DNA of 64,000 bases from Hericium rajendrae (lineage: Eukaryota > Basidiomycota > Agaricomycetes > Russulales > Hericiaceae): NCBI GenBank assembly GCA_033439255.1, contig CM065879.1, forward strand, positions 1,530,501 through 1,594,500, given 5' to 3'. Shown in pieces: positions 20,501 through 32,235 of the stretch (the first letter of the stretch is position 1; the number at the start of each line of letters is the position of its first letter). Both the position numbers and the translations under genes were made by a program. The notes beneath the pieces are model-generated. The model was not told the DNA's origin. It worked only from the letters and a program-made list of their open reading frames with translations, and made no database searches.

Positions 20501-20790
20501 TGCTTGTGGTGGAGCTGGACGCCGTGCGTGTTTAAGAAGGCCTTCCAGGGCAAGCGGTCGTGCACCGCGACCGCTTGCATGGTGGTCTCTAATAAATAGG
20601 CTATTTGACTTGGAGATGGGCAAGCGATTCACCGTAACCGGGTCTCCAGGCCATTATATCTCGCGGTGTCCGGAGTCCAACCCGCCTTCATTCTGGCCTC
20701 TGGCAGGTTCGCCATTGGCTGCACCTCACACCTCATCTCCTTTGCGCCGTTCAGGACCTTTCTATTCATCTTACCAGACCGGACACGCGA
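20501..20790. promoter_or_regulatory. Divergent promoter shared by F-box and YIPF1/2-type genes
   Basis: The two start codons (20500 minus, 20791 plus) are only 290 bp apart, so the control elements of both genes must lie here. I see no clear TATA box. Assignment as a bidirectional promoter is inferred from the spacing alone. Confidence 0.5.
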
Positions 20791-21994
20791 ATGGCTTATG
20801 TATCGATAGAGACAGACGACGTGCGCACAATCTCTGACTCAGAACGGAAAAGTACTGAGCACTTCCGGAAGGCAGCACCTTGAGGAGGGCGACGGCCTCG
20901 AGTTTAAATGTACGTGTTTCAATGGATGATAGGGCCGAACCTAACTTATGAGGGTGCTGTTTTCTATAGCCTTTATTGGCGATGAAAGTGCTTCGTCGAA
21001 TCAGAACGCCGGCACGAGGGCAGGCAGCGGCAATGTGAACAGAGGTGCGTTCGGCATCGCGGGCCTCCACGGCATTGCATTCTGACTCTGTGTTTTCCGA
21101 AAGGATATCTCGCCGACGCGACGACGTCAAAAGGCGCAGCGTCATTCTGGACGCCAGAATATTATCAGTCATATTTTGACGTAGACACGACGACCGTACG
21201 TCACTTGCTTCACAATATTTCACCATTTCTCTGACGCGGTATCTACCGTCGCGCAGGTCCTCAGTCGCTGCATCACGACCCTCAACCCATTCTCCCCATC
21301 CTACACCTCCGCGCACCTGACCCCCTACCCCGACCTGTATGGTCCCTTTTGGACACTCACGACCCTCATCTTCTTTCTCTTCGTCACATCGTCCCTCGCC
21401 GCGTCCATCGTGTCCTACCTCTCGGACCCCGGCACCGAATACGACTACGACTTCGCCCTCCTGAGCGTCGCCGTGGGCCTCGTGTACGCGTATGGCTTGG
21501 GCGTGCCGATTATGCTCTGGGCGGCGCTGCGGTGGTGGGCAGGCTTGGGCGAGGGGTGGAGTGCCGTCGAAGCCCTCAGCACGTGGGGGTACGCGATGTT
21601 CGTCTGGATTCCCGTGTCGGTAAGTTCAATTCTATGTGAGCGGTGATAGCATGTGAAGCGACCCGTTTTGCAGATTCTGTGCGTTATTCCGGTGCCGGTC
21701 GTGCGCTGGGTCCTGACGGGCGTCGCGTTCGCGATTTCGGGGTACTTCCTCGTGAAGAACGTTTACCCCGTTCTCGCATCTGTGAGTCCTCTTCCGGATT
21801 ACAGACGATTTCAGCTAACGCAGTGCTTGTTATAGGCGGATCAGAAGGCTGTTCGCCTCCTTATCGTCGTGGTGGCTGTTATCCACGCGGGCATCGCGCT
21901 CACGTTTAAGGTTCTGTTCTTCAGCTACTACGTGGTGAAGGAGATCGGCGTGCAAGATCCCATCGGAGACGGAGACACGCCGATTCGGTTCTGA
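20791..21994 (+). CDS. Yip1-domain protein of the YIPF1/YIPF2 type
   Basis: Seven exons keep frame: 20791-20820, 20876-20909, 20970-21044, 21104-21195, 21257-21619, 21674-21781 and 21836-21994. They give 286 residues. The N-terminus MAYVSIETDD and the LEFKSFIGD motif resemble those I recall for this group. The middle has FWTPEYYQSYFDVDTTTV and the Yip1-domain signature PDLYGPFWTLTTL. Five hydrophobic helices follow, including the segments FFLFVTSSLAASIV, SVAVGLVYAYGLGVPIML, TWGYAMFVWIPVSILCVI, WVLTGVAFAISGYFLV and LLIVVVAVIHAGIALTF. Yip1-family proteins sit in Golgi and ER-derived membranes and interact with Rab/Ypt GTPases in vesicle traffic. The first two introns lie close together near the start codon, and the 10-codon first exon is easy to miss. 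Confidence 0.9.
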
Positions 21995-22609
21995 CTGGAA
22001 CTGCGAAGTGTGTGGTGAATCAAATTGTATTTATTTGCACTAGGATGTCGCTCGGAGAAGGTTTGCTGTATCGCCACCAGAGGGACTCGTTCCCTTTTGT
22101 ACATGTAGGTCATCATCTCGACGCTGGCCGACACATCGTGGTTCCATCGTTGAGGGTAAGTTGGATGGGACTGGGAGTCTGGTTTCATTTGGCCTGCATC
22201 TTGTCCGTATGCGCACAGTCGACGCACAGTCGACTGGCCCAGTCGGAGGTGTCCGTTCCTATAAGTCAAGCGACAGATGCACCGCACAGACGTATTGGTA
22301 GCTGCTTTCTCAGAATTCGAAGGTGCGTCGCTCTGAACAAGACCGAAGTTCCAGACGGAGAACAATAGCAACGTAACGAAACATTCACTTACAACCAACA
22401 CAATTAATAGGGCCCAGCCTCGCTCAGCGTAGATCCCACATTATTGTCTCGAACGCCGTTTATGGTCACGATCAATATGGACTCTACGTACCCTATCTGC
22501 AGCCTTGTTCTGACGTTTTCATAGATAAGAGGCCTCAATGCAGATACCGTCTGTCATCTATCGCCACATCCCCTCGTCCTAGCATTACCTTCAAATCTAG
22601 TTATTCATC
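21995..22609. other. Upstream region of F-box copy C (duplicated segment)
   Basis: No gene. From about 22018 onward the sequence is similar to the region upstream of F-box copy D (about 24544-25150). Shared pieces include TTGTATTTATTTG, GAAGTTCCAGAC, TCTCGAACG and TTCAAATCTAGTTAT just before the start codon. Confidence 0.6.
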
Positions 22610-24366
22610 ATGCAAGGTGAGTCGTATTCCGAGATGCTGATAGCAGCCTTACTGATGGATTGTGTTGCTTTGACGCTAGTACTTGATCCATCCACCGCAT
22701 ATCGGGAGCTTTCTCTATTACTAAAGAGGATTTCAGGCATCGTCAGTCTTCCTACTTGTCTTCCAGGAACATGCATTGACGTCGCGACCTCTATATCTCC
22801 GCCATCTCACAGCGACCATCAACCAAGGATGCACAAGTCTCCCCGGCTGCCCGTCTCCCGAAACGTCTCCTCGTTCGAATCTTCCGGGAAGTTCGCAAAA
22901 GTGGGGGCGAGGACTACTTCGAAAACCGCAGCTGGACTGTCCTTGGCCACGTCTGTCGAAGCTGGCGTGCCGCCGCCTTCGACGTACCTAACATTTGGGC
23001 ACACAATTACATGTTCTCCCTGAAAGAGGAGAAGAATTACGGCGGCAGACCCTCCAGATATTCCGCAACGCTCGATATGGACTTCGATGCGAAATGGACG
23101 CGAATCCATCGCAAGCGCCTCGTTCGTCTTATCTTTGACGAGTGCGAGTGGATGCAGTCTCTTCAGGTGTCCGGAACTCAGACGTGCAACATCATGCAAA
23201 ATGCGAATAAACCTGCACCCGAACTGAAGGAGCTCATACTGGACTCAGGAGACGTCAAGCACAAGAAGCAGCGCGTCTTTGGTAGGAAGAAGACCGATAG
23301 CTTTATGCTCCCTCCCGGCATCTTCGATGGCCATCTCCCGGCGCTTATTCTCCTGTCATTGACAAACATAGTTATCGACCCGACCTCCCCTCTTCTGTCG
23401 GCGAATTTAATCACGTTGGTATTGTCCCGAAACAACGAACACTGTCCACGAACCTGTTCCCTGCCCCAGCTCCTCAACGTGCTATCCACCATGAAACGGT
23501 TGTCATACCTCAAGGTGAAGGATGTCCTGACCGAGCCAGAGGATGAGACATCGCTCAAACGGTCGCTCTCGCACATCCCTCGGGTATATCTGCTCAGCCT
23601 GAAGGAGCTCGACTTACAGATTCCGTCCATGCGCAATTATTCAGGTTTCTTGAGTAAAGTACAATTCCGCACCAGATCGACCCGTTTCAACTTGGACACT
23701 ACCGTCGACGTGTCGCAAATCCAGAGCTTCCGAATGCTTCCTCGTGGTCTTGCCATCAATCCGCCGACAGATCCGCGCCTGCAGGAAGTCAAACTCTGCA
23801 TTGAAGCTCCCCAACGGCTTTCGTTCTACGCGTCGGGCGCTGCAGGCTCGCTCAGGCTTAAAATCGAGGACTCTGCGGCATTCACGAGCCTTTTATATCT
23901 ATGTTTCCCTCTCCGCAAGTCGCTGAGCGCGGTGCGGAGCTTGACACTATCGAGCGAGGTGTCCATGCCTGGCAAATGGTCCCTCTTTTGGGAGTATCTA
24001 CCGGGAGTCGAGAGTCTCTGCGTTGATTGTTGGGACCTCCCGTGTCTCATGGATGCGCTCGCAAGGCCGGACATCTTCCCCAAGTTAGCAAGGCTGGAAT
24101 TTTCTAAGCCCCTGACATGCCCCGCCGACTCTTTCGCTGTCCTTGCGGACGCTCTCGAGAAACGCCTGCAGGGCGGCCGCAGCCTCAAGCTTCTCCTGTG
24201 GAAGGGACCATTTTTGAATGAAGTGGTGCCCTGTCAGACGGCGGAGGACATTGCAGAGCTCCGACAGCGTCGCGCGCCTAGTGCGAAGCAGGCCATAGCC
24301 GAAGCTTTGGCAGCTCTTAGAGAGCTGCAGAATCGTGCGGAGTTCCAGGCTACAGGAGATGTGTGA
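22610..24366 (+). CDS. F-box/LRR-type protein, tandem copy C
   Basis: Exons 22610-22616 (ATGCAAG), 22680-22741 and 22813-24366 keep frame and encode 540 residues. The third exon opens with the F-box: RLPKRLLVRIFREV, then SWTVLGHVCRSWRAAAFDVP. About 450 residues of irregular leucine-rich segments follow, ending in a helical tail rich in Ala and Leu. Intron 2 (22742-22812) is needed to put the short N-terminal peptide in frame with the F-box; its donor is GTCAGT. Copy D next door has exons 1 and 2 of identical length (7 and 62 nt), so the intron positions are shared. As an F-box protein it should act as a substrate receptor for an SCF ligase; the target is unknown. Confidence 0.82.
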
Positions 24367-25150
24367 GATTTTGTGCTAGTTACGTGCTAGTTGGCCTCCA
24401 GCTCGTGTAATTCACAGTAGATGCCATTACCTGCTTCTCACCGGTGTACTTAATAAATACAAATTTCTATGCGTACAAGAGACGAAGACAACATGCCAGT
24501 CGGTTGCCAGTCGGACCCCGGGCCTGATTGAGGTCGCCCAGTTTCAAGTTGTATTTATTTGTTCCAGGTCAGAGAAGACCTCGAACTCGGAGCCCTCCAA
24601 CTCAGTCCATTATCGTCGACTCATCGACATCAACCAATCCGGAAGACCCTGTTCCCTTCTACAGATGTAGGTCGCCGTCTTATATAACACAGAACGACTA
24701 TCTTCTGGGTGAGGTCTGCTCGGAGACTAGGTCGCCGTGTTGACTGTTTCCGCAGATTCTGGTCTTCAATTTCCCTTCTATTAGGCTACGTATCTCCAAG
24801 TCGACGAGCTGATGCGTCAGTGCCAGCACGTACTGATACTTACGCTGGTTTTCGCAGGAGGTGCGTGGTTCACAAGACAGAAGTTCCAGACAGAGAACAA
24901 TGGCAATACAATAAAGGTATCCATCTCCACCGAGGACAATTGATAGGGCTGGCGCCGAACCCGCTCAGCGCTGATCTCACGTCGACAGTGACTCCTTGTC
25001 TCGAACGTTGTTTATGGTCGCGATCATTATGGAGCCTACGTGCCTCACTTGGCCTTCTAGTTATAAAGTCGGATGCGGACGCCGATGCTGTCTGTTAACG
25101 ATCGCCACATCCCCTTACCCCAACATTATCTTCAAATCTAGTTATCCATC
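24367..25150. other. Spacer containing the duplicated upstream segment of copy D
   Basis: 3' flank of copy C, then from about 24544 a diverged copy of the segment that lies upstream of copy C. No coding frame with protein-like composition. Confidence 0.55.
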
Positions 25151-26799
25151 ATGCAAGGTGAGACAGCTCGTATTCCGTGTGCCCTTCGTGGGCCTTACTG
25201 ATTCATCGCGTTCCTCTCACGTCAGTGTTGAATCCATCTGCCGTACATCGGGAGCTCTCTCGATTGTCGAGGAAGATCCCTGGCGTCGTAAGCGGTTCTA
25301 CCTGCGTTACAAGAACAGGCACTTACGCCACAACCATTCGCCTTTCTACCATCTTACAGCGTTCGCCAGGAAAGCAAGTATCTCCGGCTGCCCGTGTCCC
25401 GAAACGGGTGCTTGTCCAGATCTTCCAGGAAGTCTGTAATGCCTGGGCTGAGGACCATCTCGAGAAGTGCGACTGGCCCGTCGTTGGACACGTCTGTCGA
25501 AGCTGGCGCGCCGCTGCTTTTGACATACCGAGGCTTTGGGCAAACGGTAGTCTCTTCTCCCTGAAGAAAACGAATTTCGGCCTCGGACCATCTGGGTACT
25601 CCGCAACTCTTTACATGGATCGCGATGTGAAATGGATGGAAATCCATCGGGAGCGTCTGATTCAGCTCATCTTCGGCGATTGCGATCGCATGGAACGTCT
25701 TATTCTGGACGGAGCACAAGTTTGCAACTTCATGCAGAACGCTAATAAGCCTGCATCCCAGTTGTGGGACCTCGTCCTGGACTCGAACAATCCCAGGAAA
25801 CATCGTATCTTCGGCAGCAAGAAGCGTTCTTATGTGCTTTCTCCCGACGTCTTCCAAGGCCACTGTCCGGCGCTTTTTCACCTGTCGCTAACCAATATAA
25901 TTATCGACATGAACTCTCATCTTCTGTCGACACATCTGCACAGTTTGACGTTGTCCAGGACAGATGAGCGCTGCCCCCGGCTCTGCTCCCTGCCTCAATT
26001 CCTCGAAGTTATATCCTCCATGCTGCTACTGACACATCTCACGGTGGAGGATATTTTGACCGACCCAGAAGACGAGGTTTCTCTCGACCGGTCACTCGGG
26101 CAACTCTCTCCGGTTTATCTGCTTGCATTGGAGAACCTCCGTATAACGCTTCCGTCCCCCCAGAATTATTCAGGTCTCTTGAACAAATTACAGTTATACG
26201 CTGGATCAGTCCGTTGTGCCTTGAGCACCACCATCGACACGTCTCGAATCCAAGACTTCCAAATGCTTCCCCGTGACCTCCAAACCGGCGAGCCGCCCGA
26301 TATGCGCTTTGAACAGCTTGTTCTACGCATCAAGAAGGCTCAAGGGCTTTCGTTCTGCGCGTCGGGTCGAGCGGGCTCGGTTAATTTCAAGGTCGAGGAC
26401 TCCCCAACATTCACAAGCCTTTTGTACCTGTGCTTTTATCTCCGCAAGCCATTGAGCACGGTGCAGAACGTGATATTAGGCAGCGGGCTGCACATTGATG
26501 GGCAGTGGCCCCTCTTTTGGGAGTACTTGTCAGGTGTCAAGGATCTTTATGTCATGTCTTGCGACATACCGAGTCTCATGGATGCCCTTGCAAGGCCAGA
26601 CGTCTTCCCAAAGTTAGAACAACTGGAATTCCCAAACCTTTGGGATTATCCAACCGACTTCTTCATCATCCTCGCGGACGCCCTCGACAAACGCCTCCAC
26701 GGCGGCCTCAGCCTTGAGCTCGTCGTATGGAATATGGGGGTAAAAGAAGTGATACCCTGTCAAACGGCTGAAGGATCTTGCAAACCTCCGACAGCGTAG
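25151..26799 (+). CDS. F-box/LRR-type protein, tandem copy D with frameshifted end
   Basis: Exons 25151-25157, 25226-25287 and 25360-26799 keep frame and encode about 502 residues. The F-box reads VPKRVLVQIFQEV and WPVVGHVCRSWRAAAFDIP. The LRR-like body aligns with copy C along its whole length; conserved strings include FMQNANKPA (MQNANKPA in C), NYSGLLNK and SLMDALARPD. The two copies diverge at the end: after PCQTAE this copy reads GSCKPPTA and stops. Copy C continues with DIAELRQRR and about 35 more residues. Removing one base near 26774 would restore the match DLANLRQRS for a few codons, so the end is a frameshift relative to copy C. The protein may still work. Confidence 0.82.
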
Positions 26800-27361
26800 C
26801 GGGCCTAATGCAAAGAAGTAGCCAAGAAGTGAGCCACGACTCCGGTAGCTTTTGGTGTAGGGTATACAAGGAGACATGTGAGATTCCTACACTAGTTCTA
26901 CTTAATTCAGCTATTGTATTTTATAGTAGATGTCATTATCTGCTTCTCACCGTCCTGTTTGATAATGAAGGTGAAATTACGTGCATGTGTTGGTTTTCCA
27001 GGAACACACCGTCGTGTACGTTGTTAAAGTCGCAGCGCTGGCAAGTTTCGACTAAGTGCGACACATAACTTAGGCTTGGTATTTCCGACTTGGCTGAGTC
27101 TGCGCTCCTTATAGAGGGTCGCTGTAGAAAGAGAGACATAAATATGGCATACATCACTGTGAACAATAAGTTATATTCACAAATCAAGCAGGTCGTAGAG
27201 ACGAAACCGAGTCCGCTCGCAGACCGCATCTTCTCGTGAGACGTGTTGACAATTATTAAAAGCATATGACTACAGCACATGAAACAACACAGTTCGTCCC
27301 CACCGACTCCAGGTCTGCAGTTTCGAAGAAAATCCAACTGTTGATATCGTGACATGGATCG
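26800..27361. other. Convergent spacer
   Basis: 3' flank of copy D and of the minus-strand relative that ends at 27362. The first 90 bp still resemble copy C coding sequence. No separate gene seen. Confidence 0.5.
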
Positions 27362-28879
27362 CTACTTGCTCTCAGAACACAGGAGTCCGGCGCGCGCCCG
27401 TAGCATGTTTAGACCCGCGTCGTGTCCGCAAAGCAGCTGCTCTTTGCCCACAACCAATTCCTCGAGCTTCGATCCATGCTTCAGACGCGTCTGCACGGTG
27501 TCCGCGAGTACTCTGAAGAACGCAGAGGCTTTCTCGGGGGACTGAGAGTCCTTCATCCATGGGAAGCTCAGCGCCGTGAGCTGAGGGCAGAGCAAGCTCG
27601 GGCCGCCAGATACGTCGTTCGCAGGTCCCGCCAAAGTATTCAGAAGGACTTCGGACACATGGTCAAAAGAAAACTCCATGATGATGATGCGCTGGAGCCG
27701 ATCCATGGACTGAAGGATTGCCGACCAGTCAATAGGATTGTCGCCTTTGTAGGAGGACCACTCGATACAGAGTGTCTCGACCATGTGTATCGGAAGCTGG
27801 CTCAAAAGCGATGAGATGCCCTCCGTGTTCGACGAACCTAAGAGCTGGATGTCCGCGGAAAAGAGAGAGCCGAAGAACGGTGGGTCCGAGAGGTCGTCTT
27901 CGGGCGTACGCCAACCGGAAATGACAAACTGTCGAGGACCACGGCTCTCAATTTTGAGCGCGCGGATGGGGAGTGACTGGCTGTCCACAGATGCGATGCA
28001 GGATGGTAAGAGGGGTTCGTCCATGTCTTCGAATGACTGGACGGACGTGCCCATAAAGAGGCGGAGAGATTCGTTCTGCAACGACAATTGCCGAAGGAGA
28101 CCACGGTAATTCAAGATCCAGGGAGATTCGATCCTCAAAAATTTCAGATCTGGCAGATGAACTTTGGGGATTCTGTCGAGATATGTCTCGAGCGATGAAG
28201 CATCCGTAGGTTCCGTCAAAATATCTCCTGCTTGGAGAGACTGCAAGTACGGCATTCGGCGGAGGATGTCGAGGAGGACGGGCAGGGAGAAACTACGGGG
28301 GCATCCGCTTGTGCAATACCTGCCCAAGTCGAGGTGTGTGAGATCAGCCATCAACAGGGGCGAGTCGGCGCTGATGGCGATATTGTTAAGCGTGAGTCGA
28401 CGAAGCTTGGGAACGGCACCACCGAAGATGTTGGCTGGTACTGTGAACTGTGACGCCGGGCACTCATCTTCGCGAATGAGGCTGGGCATCTCCCCATACA
28501 GTGAGAGATCCCGTAATTCTGGCGCGGGGTCCTTGGTGTCAAGCATGAAGTCGTACGCATGGGATCCCATGATGTAGAAGACCTTGAGGCCGCGAAGCTC
28601 ATCGGCACTGGGCAGATGCTTCAGGTCCGGCCCCATACGAGATTTCCGCGGAAATCGAGTCCAGATGATCTTAAAGGCAGGCGTCAGTATGCCTGGGACG
28701 GTCCGGCTTGGTGCAGACTAGCTCACCTTGTTTGTGATCCTTCGCATTTCCCCAGGCAACAGCCACATCACAACGATCGAGTTCACCACTGGAATGAAAG
28801 AACATGATCAGAGAAATATAGAAGGATTCATAGACTGCGCTTCCTCACCTTTCAGAACTGTGCATATCTCTTGAAACAT
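27362..28879 (-). CDS. LRR-type relative of the F-box genes, without a recognisable F-box
   Basis: Exons 28879-28849, 28788-28727 and 28669-27362 keep frame and encode 466 residues. The body is clearly related to copies C and D: KDPAPELRDLSL, LRRLTLNNIAI, LPVLLDILRRMPYLQSL, LNYRGLLRQL and an Ala/Leu-rich end. The N-terminus differs. It starts MFQEICTVLK, continues VVNSIVVMWLLPGEMRR and goes straight into WTRFPRKSRMGPDLKHL, so the RSWRAAAFD part of the F-box is absent. Either the first exons were replaced after duplication or the F-box lies in an exon I did not find upstream. An F-box-less member could compete for substrates; this is only a guess. Confidence 0.75.
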
Positions 28880-28938
28880 CGTGTTTGGGAAGTAGGAGTG
28901 TGAGTTGTCATTAAACGAAAGCATACCCCACGAGACGT

Positions 28939-28948
28939 CTTTTATAAG
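28939..28948 (-). promoter_or_regulatory. TATA-like box of the gene starting at 28879
   Basis: CTTATAAAAG on the minus strand, about 62 nt upstream of the ATG. Confidence 0.5.
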
Positions 28949-29390
28949 AACGAAGAACAATAAAGCACAGCACTGAAGAAGTTCGTTGTATTGCTTTGAA
29001 TAACAAAAGCGGGCTGCGCCATCTCATCTGCAATTGTGGAAGAATGTTAATTGTGTCGCAGATGGTTACTGCATAATTGTTGCGCGGCCAGAATGCTGAA
29101 ACGTACCTTGTTCCATGTGTACCTGTCCGAATCGCATATAGAACAAGTACGTACCGCAAGTACGAACGCAACACTCACAGCATGTAAGAATGAATCGCGG
29201 CTTCTTCTGCTTCAGGATCATCAAGGAAATAGCCGGCGGCATCTCGAGGACAGTTATGATAGAGGAGTTCTCTTGATTTTCTAGGAATCTATTAGAGTCT
29301 GATATCCATGCGATACCAATCAATTGCTCATTCAGGACCAACTTCTTCCGCATTACAGATATGACGACCGAGGATGAACGAGCCAGTCCT
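28949..29390. other. Spacer between two minus-strand genes
   Basis: Promoter side of the gene ending the LRR group and 3' flank of the next F-box gene. No gene seen. Confidence 0.45.
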
Positions 29391-31612
29391 TTAATAATCT
29401 CCGTATAGATCACTAACGGGAAGACGGAACCTCTCATCTACGTCATGGACCGGCAACGGCAGCCTATTTCCAAGCTTGTCTTTTGATGAAATACCATCGT
29501 CAGCATCACACGGAAAGAGCATATCGAAACAGAAAACACACCTTCTTCCGGCGAATGCGAGAACTCGAACACATACACATCTTGCGGCTCGTGCTTCGCC
29601 ACCATGAGTATATGCCCCGTCCACTCATCCCACGCAATCGCAATCATCCCCTCCCCGAACATCTTCCCGACCCGCCCCGCAAACGGCAGCGTCACAAGCA
29701 GCTGCTGCGGGTCGCGCTGCCTATACGCCTGATTGATCCACGCGCGCTCTTTCTCCGCCGCCGCGCGGCGCTCCGCGTCCACCGGCCAGCGCGCATCGGT
29801 GCGCGACGGCGGGAGCGAGTCCGCGTGCCCGTAGAGGTCCATGAGCGCCGGCGCGGCGCGGCGGTCGTCGATCGGCGTGCTGTAGAACAGCGAGCGCGTC
29901 ATGCCAGGCAGGATGTGCAGGACCTTATCGCGCGGGCCGTGCACGTTCGCGCACTGCACACGCGCGCGGAAGATCGGGTACACGAACACGGTCTCGGAGA
30001 CCGACGGCGGCGGCGGCTCAACCGCGTGCCCGTCCGCGTCGAGGATGAGTTCGGGCTGGGGGGTGATGGGCACGCGGACGGGCGTGATGCGGTAGTGGAC
30101 GATGCCCCACGGGTCGTCGACCACGGCGTATATCGAGATGGGCGGTGGCTCCGTGTTTTGGCACAAGGTTGGCATCACAGACTGGTCCCAGATCGAAGGG
30201 ATGTGATGGGCCGAAATGCGGATCTCGCTGTAGCGAACTTCCGCCTGGTGGATTTTGTAGTCGTCGGCAACGGCGTAGATGGTTTCGGCGGGTTCTGGGA
30301 GATCGTACATCTCTATCGTGAGGCGACTAATCGGCGGCAGGACGCCCACACAGTTTGCAATGCGAACAACTAAGATCTGGCGTTGTGTGGGAAGTACTCG
30401 GATGCCCCTGATTGTAAATGTCCAAGCTTCCTGTAGGGGAAAATCATGTTTCGGTAAAAGTCATATGTTTCACAAAAACGGCACGTACTGGCGGAATGAG
30501 GACGGGATCCTCCAAAGGTTGGACTGTTAGTGTTGACACCGCACGGCTGACAAGATTCTTCATCATAATTTCGTCGCCCTTGCGGACCAGAAAGACATGA
30601 GGTTCGCCATCGATGTCATCTAGGTCGAGATAGTCATAGGACGACGTGCTCCGAAGCATGGTGACAGTCCGGAACGGAGGAACTTGTGATGACTGCGCAT
30701 TTTCCTGGTATGCCTTTGAACCCGGAGGATAACGGGGATCCACAAAAACTTCCAGAGCCTTGAGGCTGGAGAATTGGACGACAGCTTCGTATCGAACGGG
30801 TACCGGCCAGTCAATCTCATGTTCGTCTGAGAACTCGGAAACGTTGACGCTGAGGAAAGGCAACGTCAGCATCGATTATACAGCGCTGATTATACAGAGC
30901 GAAAGAATCAAACTGACTTAGCTTGCCTGTCCTTCGCATGTCTAGGCTCTCGGCGCACATACGCAACCATGATGCCAAGGTCGCCGTCGTACTGCATGTA
31001 CTTAGCCTCAATCTTATACGCCTTGGAGCTCGTCGGTATCATGGCTATGGGATAGACAATCTTGACTCGATGATCCATCATGTATATAAGAAGCGCATAT
31101 GTGTTGGGGCCGCTACAGCGCACTGACGCCACCATATACTGACCACCGGGCAGGATCTTCATTGAAAGGACGTCGTAATAGGACGGTATTGCCCATCCTC
31201 TGTATATCTTAGGCACTTGACTCCTCCAGTTCGCGTCAAGGGTCAAACCGCGCACTATGAGGCGCTCAGTCTCGAAGCTGCTGAGAGACGGGAATGAGTA
31301 GCGTGACGTTGGCGGCAATGGTGGTAATGGGAAGTGGATGTTGCGAAGAATATTCTTCCATATTATCGGGTGGTGCGTTAATTCGTATAACAGACGACAG
31401 ACCTAAAATTGATCTTAGATTGAGATCAAGAGAAAGACTGATATTAGACGTACGCCACGCAAACGGATGAGATCCCGAATCGACAGATACGGGAAGATAT
31501 GATCAACGAGCGTGTCGTTCGTCAAAAGAGTCAGCGAGCTCTTGGTTTTGGCTGATGCGCGTTGAATAAGGTAATCCGACCTTGACGACTGGACAGCAAG
31601 TGAGTTGTTCAT
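29391..31612 (-). CDS. F-box protein with long beta-rich body
   Basis: Exons 31612-31454, 31402-30918, 30849-30489, 30430-29542 and 29479-29391 keep frame and encode 660 residues. The F-box is near the start: LTNDTLVDHIFPYLSIRDLIRLRG, continued after the first intron by VCRLLYELTHHPIIWKNI. The rest is rich in beta-strand-like segments (YDVLSMKILPGGQYMVAS, YKIEAKYMQYDGDLGIMVAY, YEAVVQFSSLKALEVFV, EGMIAIAWDEWTGHILMVA), which suggests a beta-propeller-like fold. This layout is shared with the tandem pair at 40.7-44.7 kb, but sequence identity is low. The section 29600-30100 in exon 4 is clearly GC-richer than the rest of the gene. The likely role is substrate recruitment to an SCF ubiquitin ligase. 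Confidence 0.82.
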
Positions 31613-31691
31613 AGTGAGTGAGATATGTCCGAGGTCTCGGAGGTACGTGGTAGTTAGTAGTTAGTGCATACATACCTCGCGAGCCAAGTCG

Positions 31692-31698
31692 TTTTATA
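31692..31698 (-). promoter_or_regulatory. TATA-like box of the F-box gene starting at 31612
   Basis: TATAAAA on the minus strand, about 80 nt upstream of the ATG. Confidence 0.5.
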
Positions 31699-32235
31699 GG
31701 CTGTCCGTGGCTCTCCCCTGATCGTCGCTATGAGAAGCTGTTGTCCATTTCAGCTTGGAGACCTTATTATCCTTGTACCCGACTCTCCATGGCAGTGCAC
31801 CGAGAAAGGAAGCCGTTGTTGTTGTTATTGTCATGTCTTCCAAGTGCAGACTCTGTTGCAGTCTTCCCATACGTACCTCAGTGCTAAGAAATATCCCAGT
31901 TTGAATCAACAATCGAAAATGGCACGTACGAGTGTACAGAGTGAGAGAACAATTCAAGTCGTCGTCGTCGTCGTCGTCCGCCACGGCTGCAACGCGATGT
32001 GTATGTACGTAACACCCCGGGCCGCGTCCTGCCGCTTTCCCCGTTGCTGCAGATTCAAGACGGTTGTAGCACGACGATCAACCTGAAATTGCGGTTTGCA
32101 TTCAACGTTCATGCAGGTACGTGTGGTTTCCTCCATGCCCATGGATTGCTTGCATTGCGTCCTCTGTCAACGTCTGACAAGTCTATCCGTTCAGACTTGT
32201 GACTACAGTTGTACTACCCTTGAAGCTTCATCAAC
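31699..32235. other. Divergent intergenic region
   Basis: Lies between a minus-strand F-box gene and a plus-strand membrane protein. It holds a short GTC trinucleotide run (about 31960-31980). No gene seen. Confidence 0.5.

Noticed and set aside
29483-30373. Plus-strand open frame of 296 codons
   Set aside because: Antisense to exon 4 of the F-box gene at 29391-31612 in its GC-richest part; Arg/His-rich shadow.
31960-31980. Short GTC trinucleotide run
   Set aside because: Only about seven units in intergenic DNA; ordinary microsatellite.
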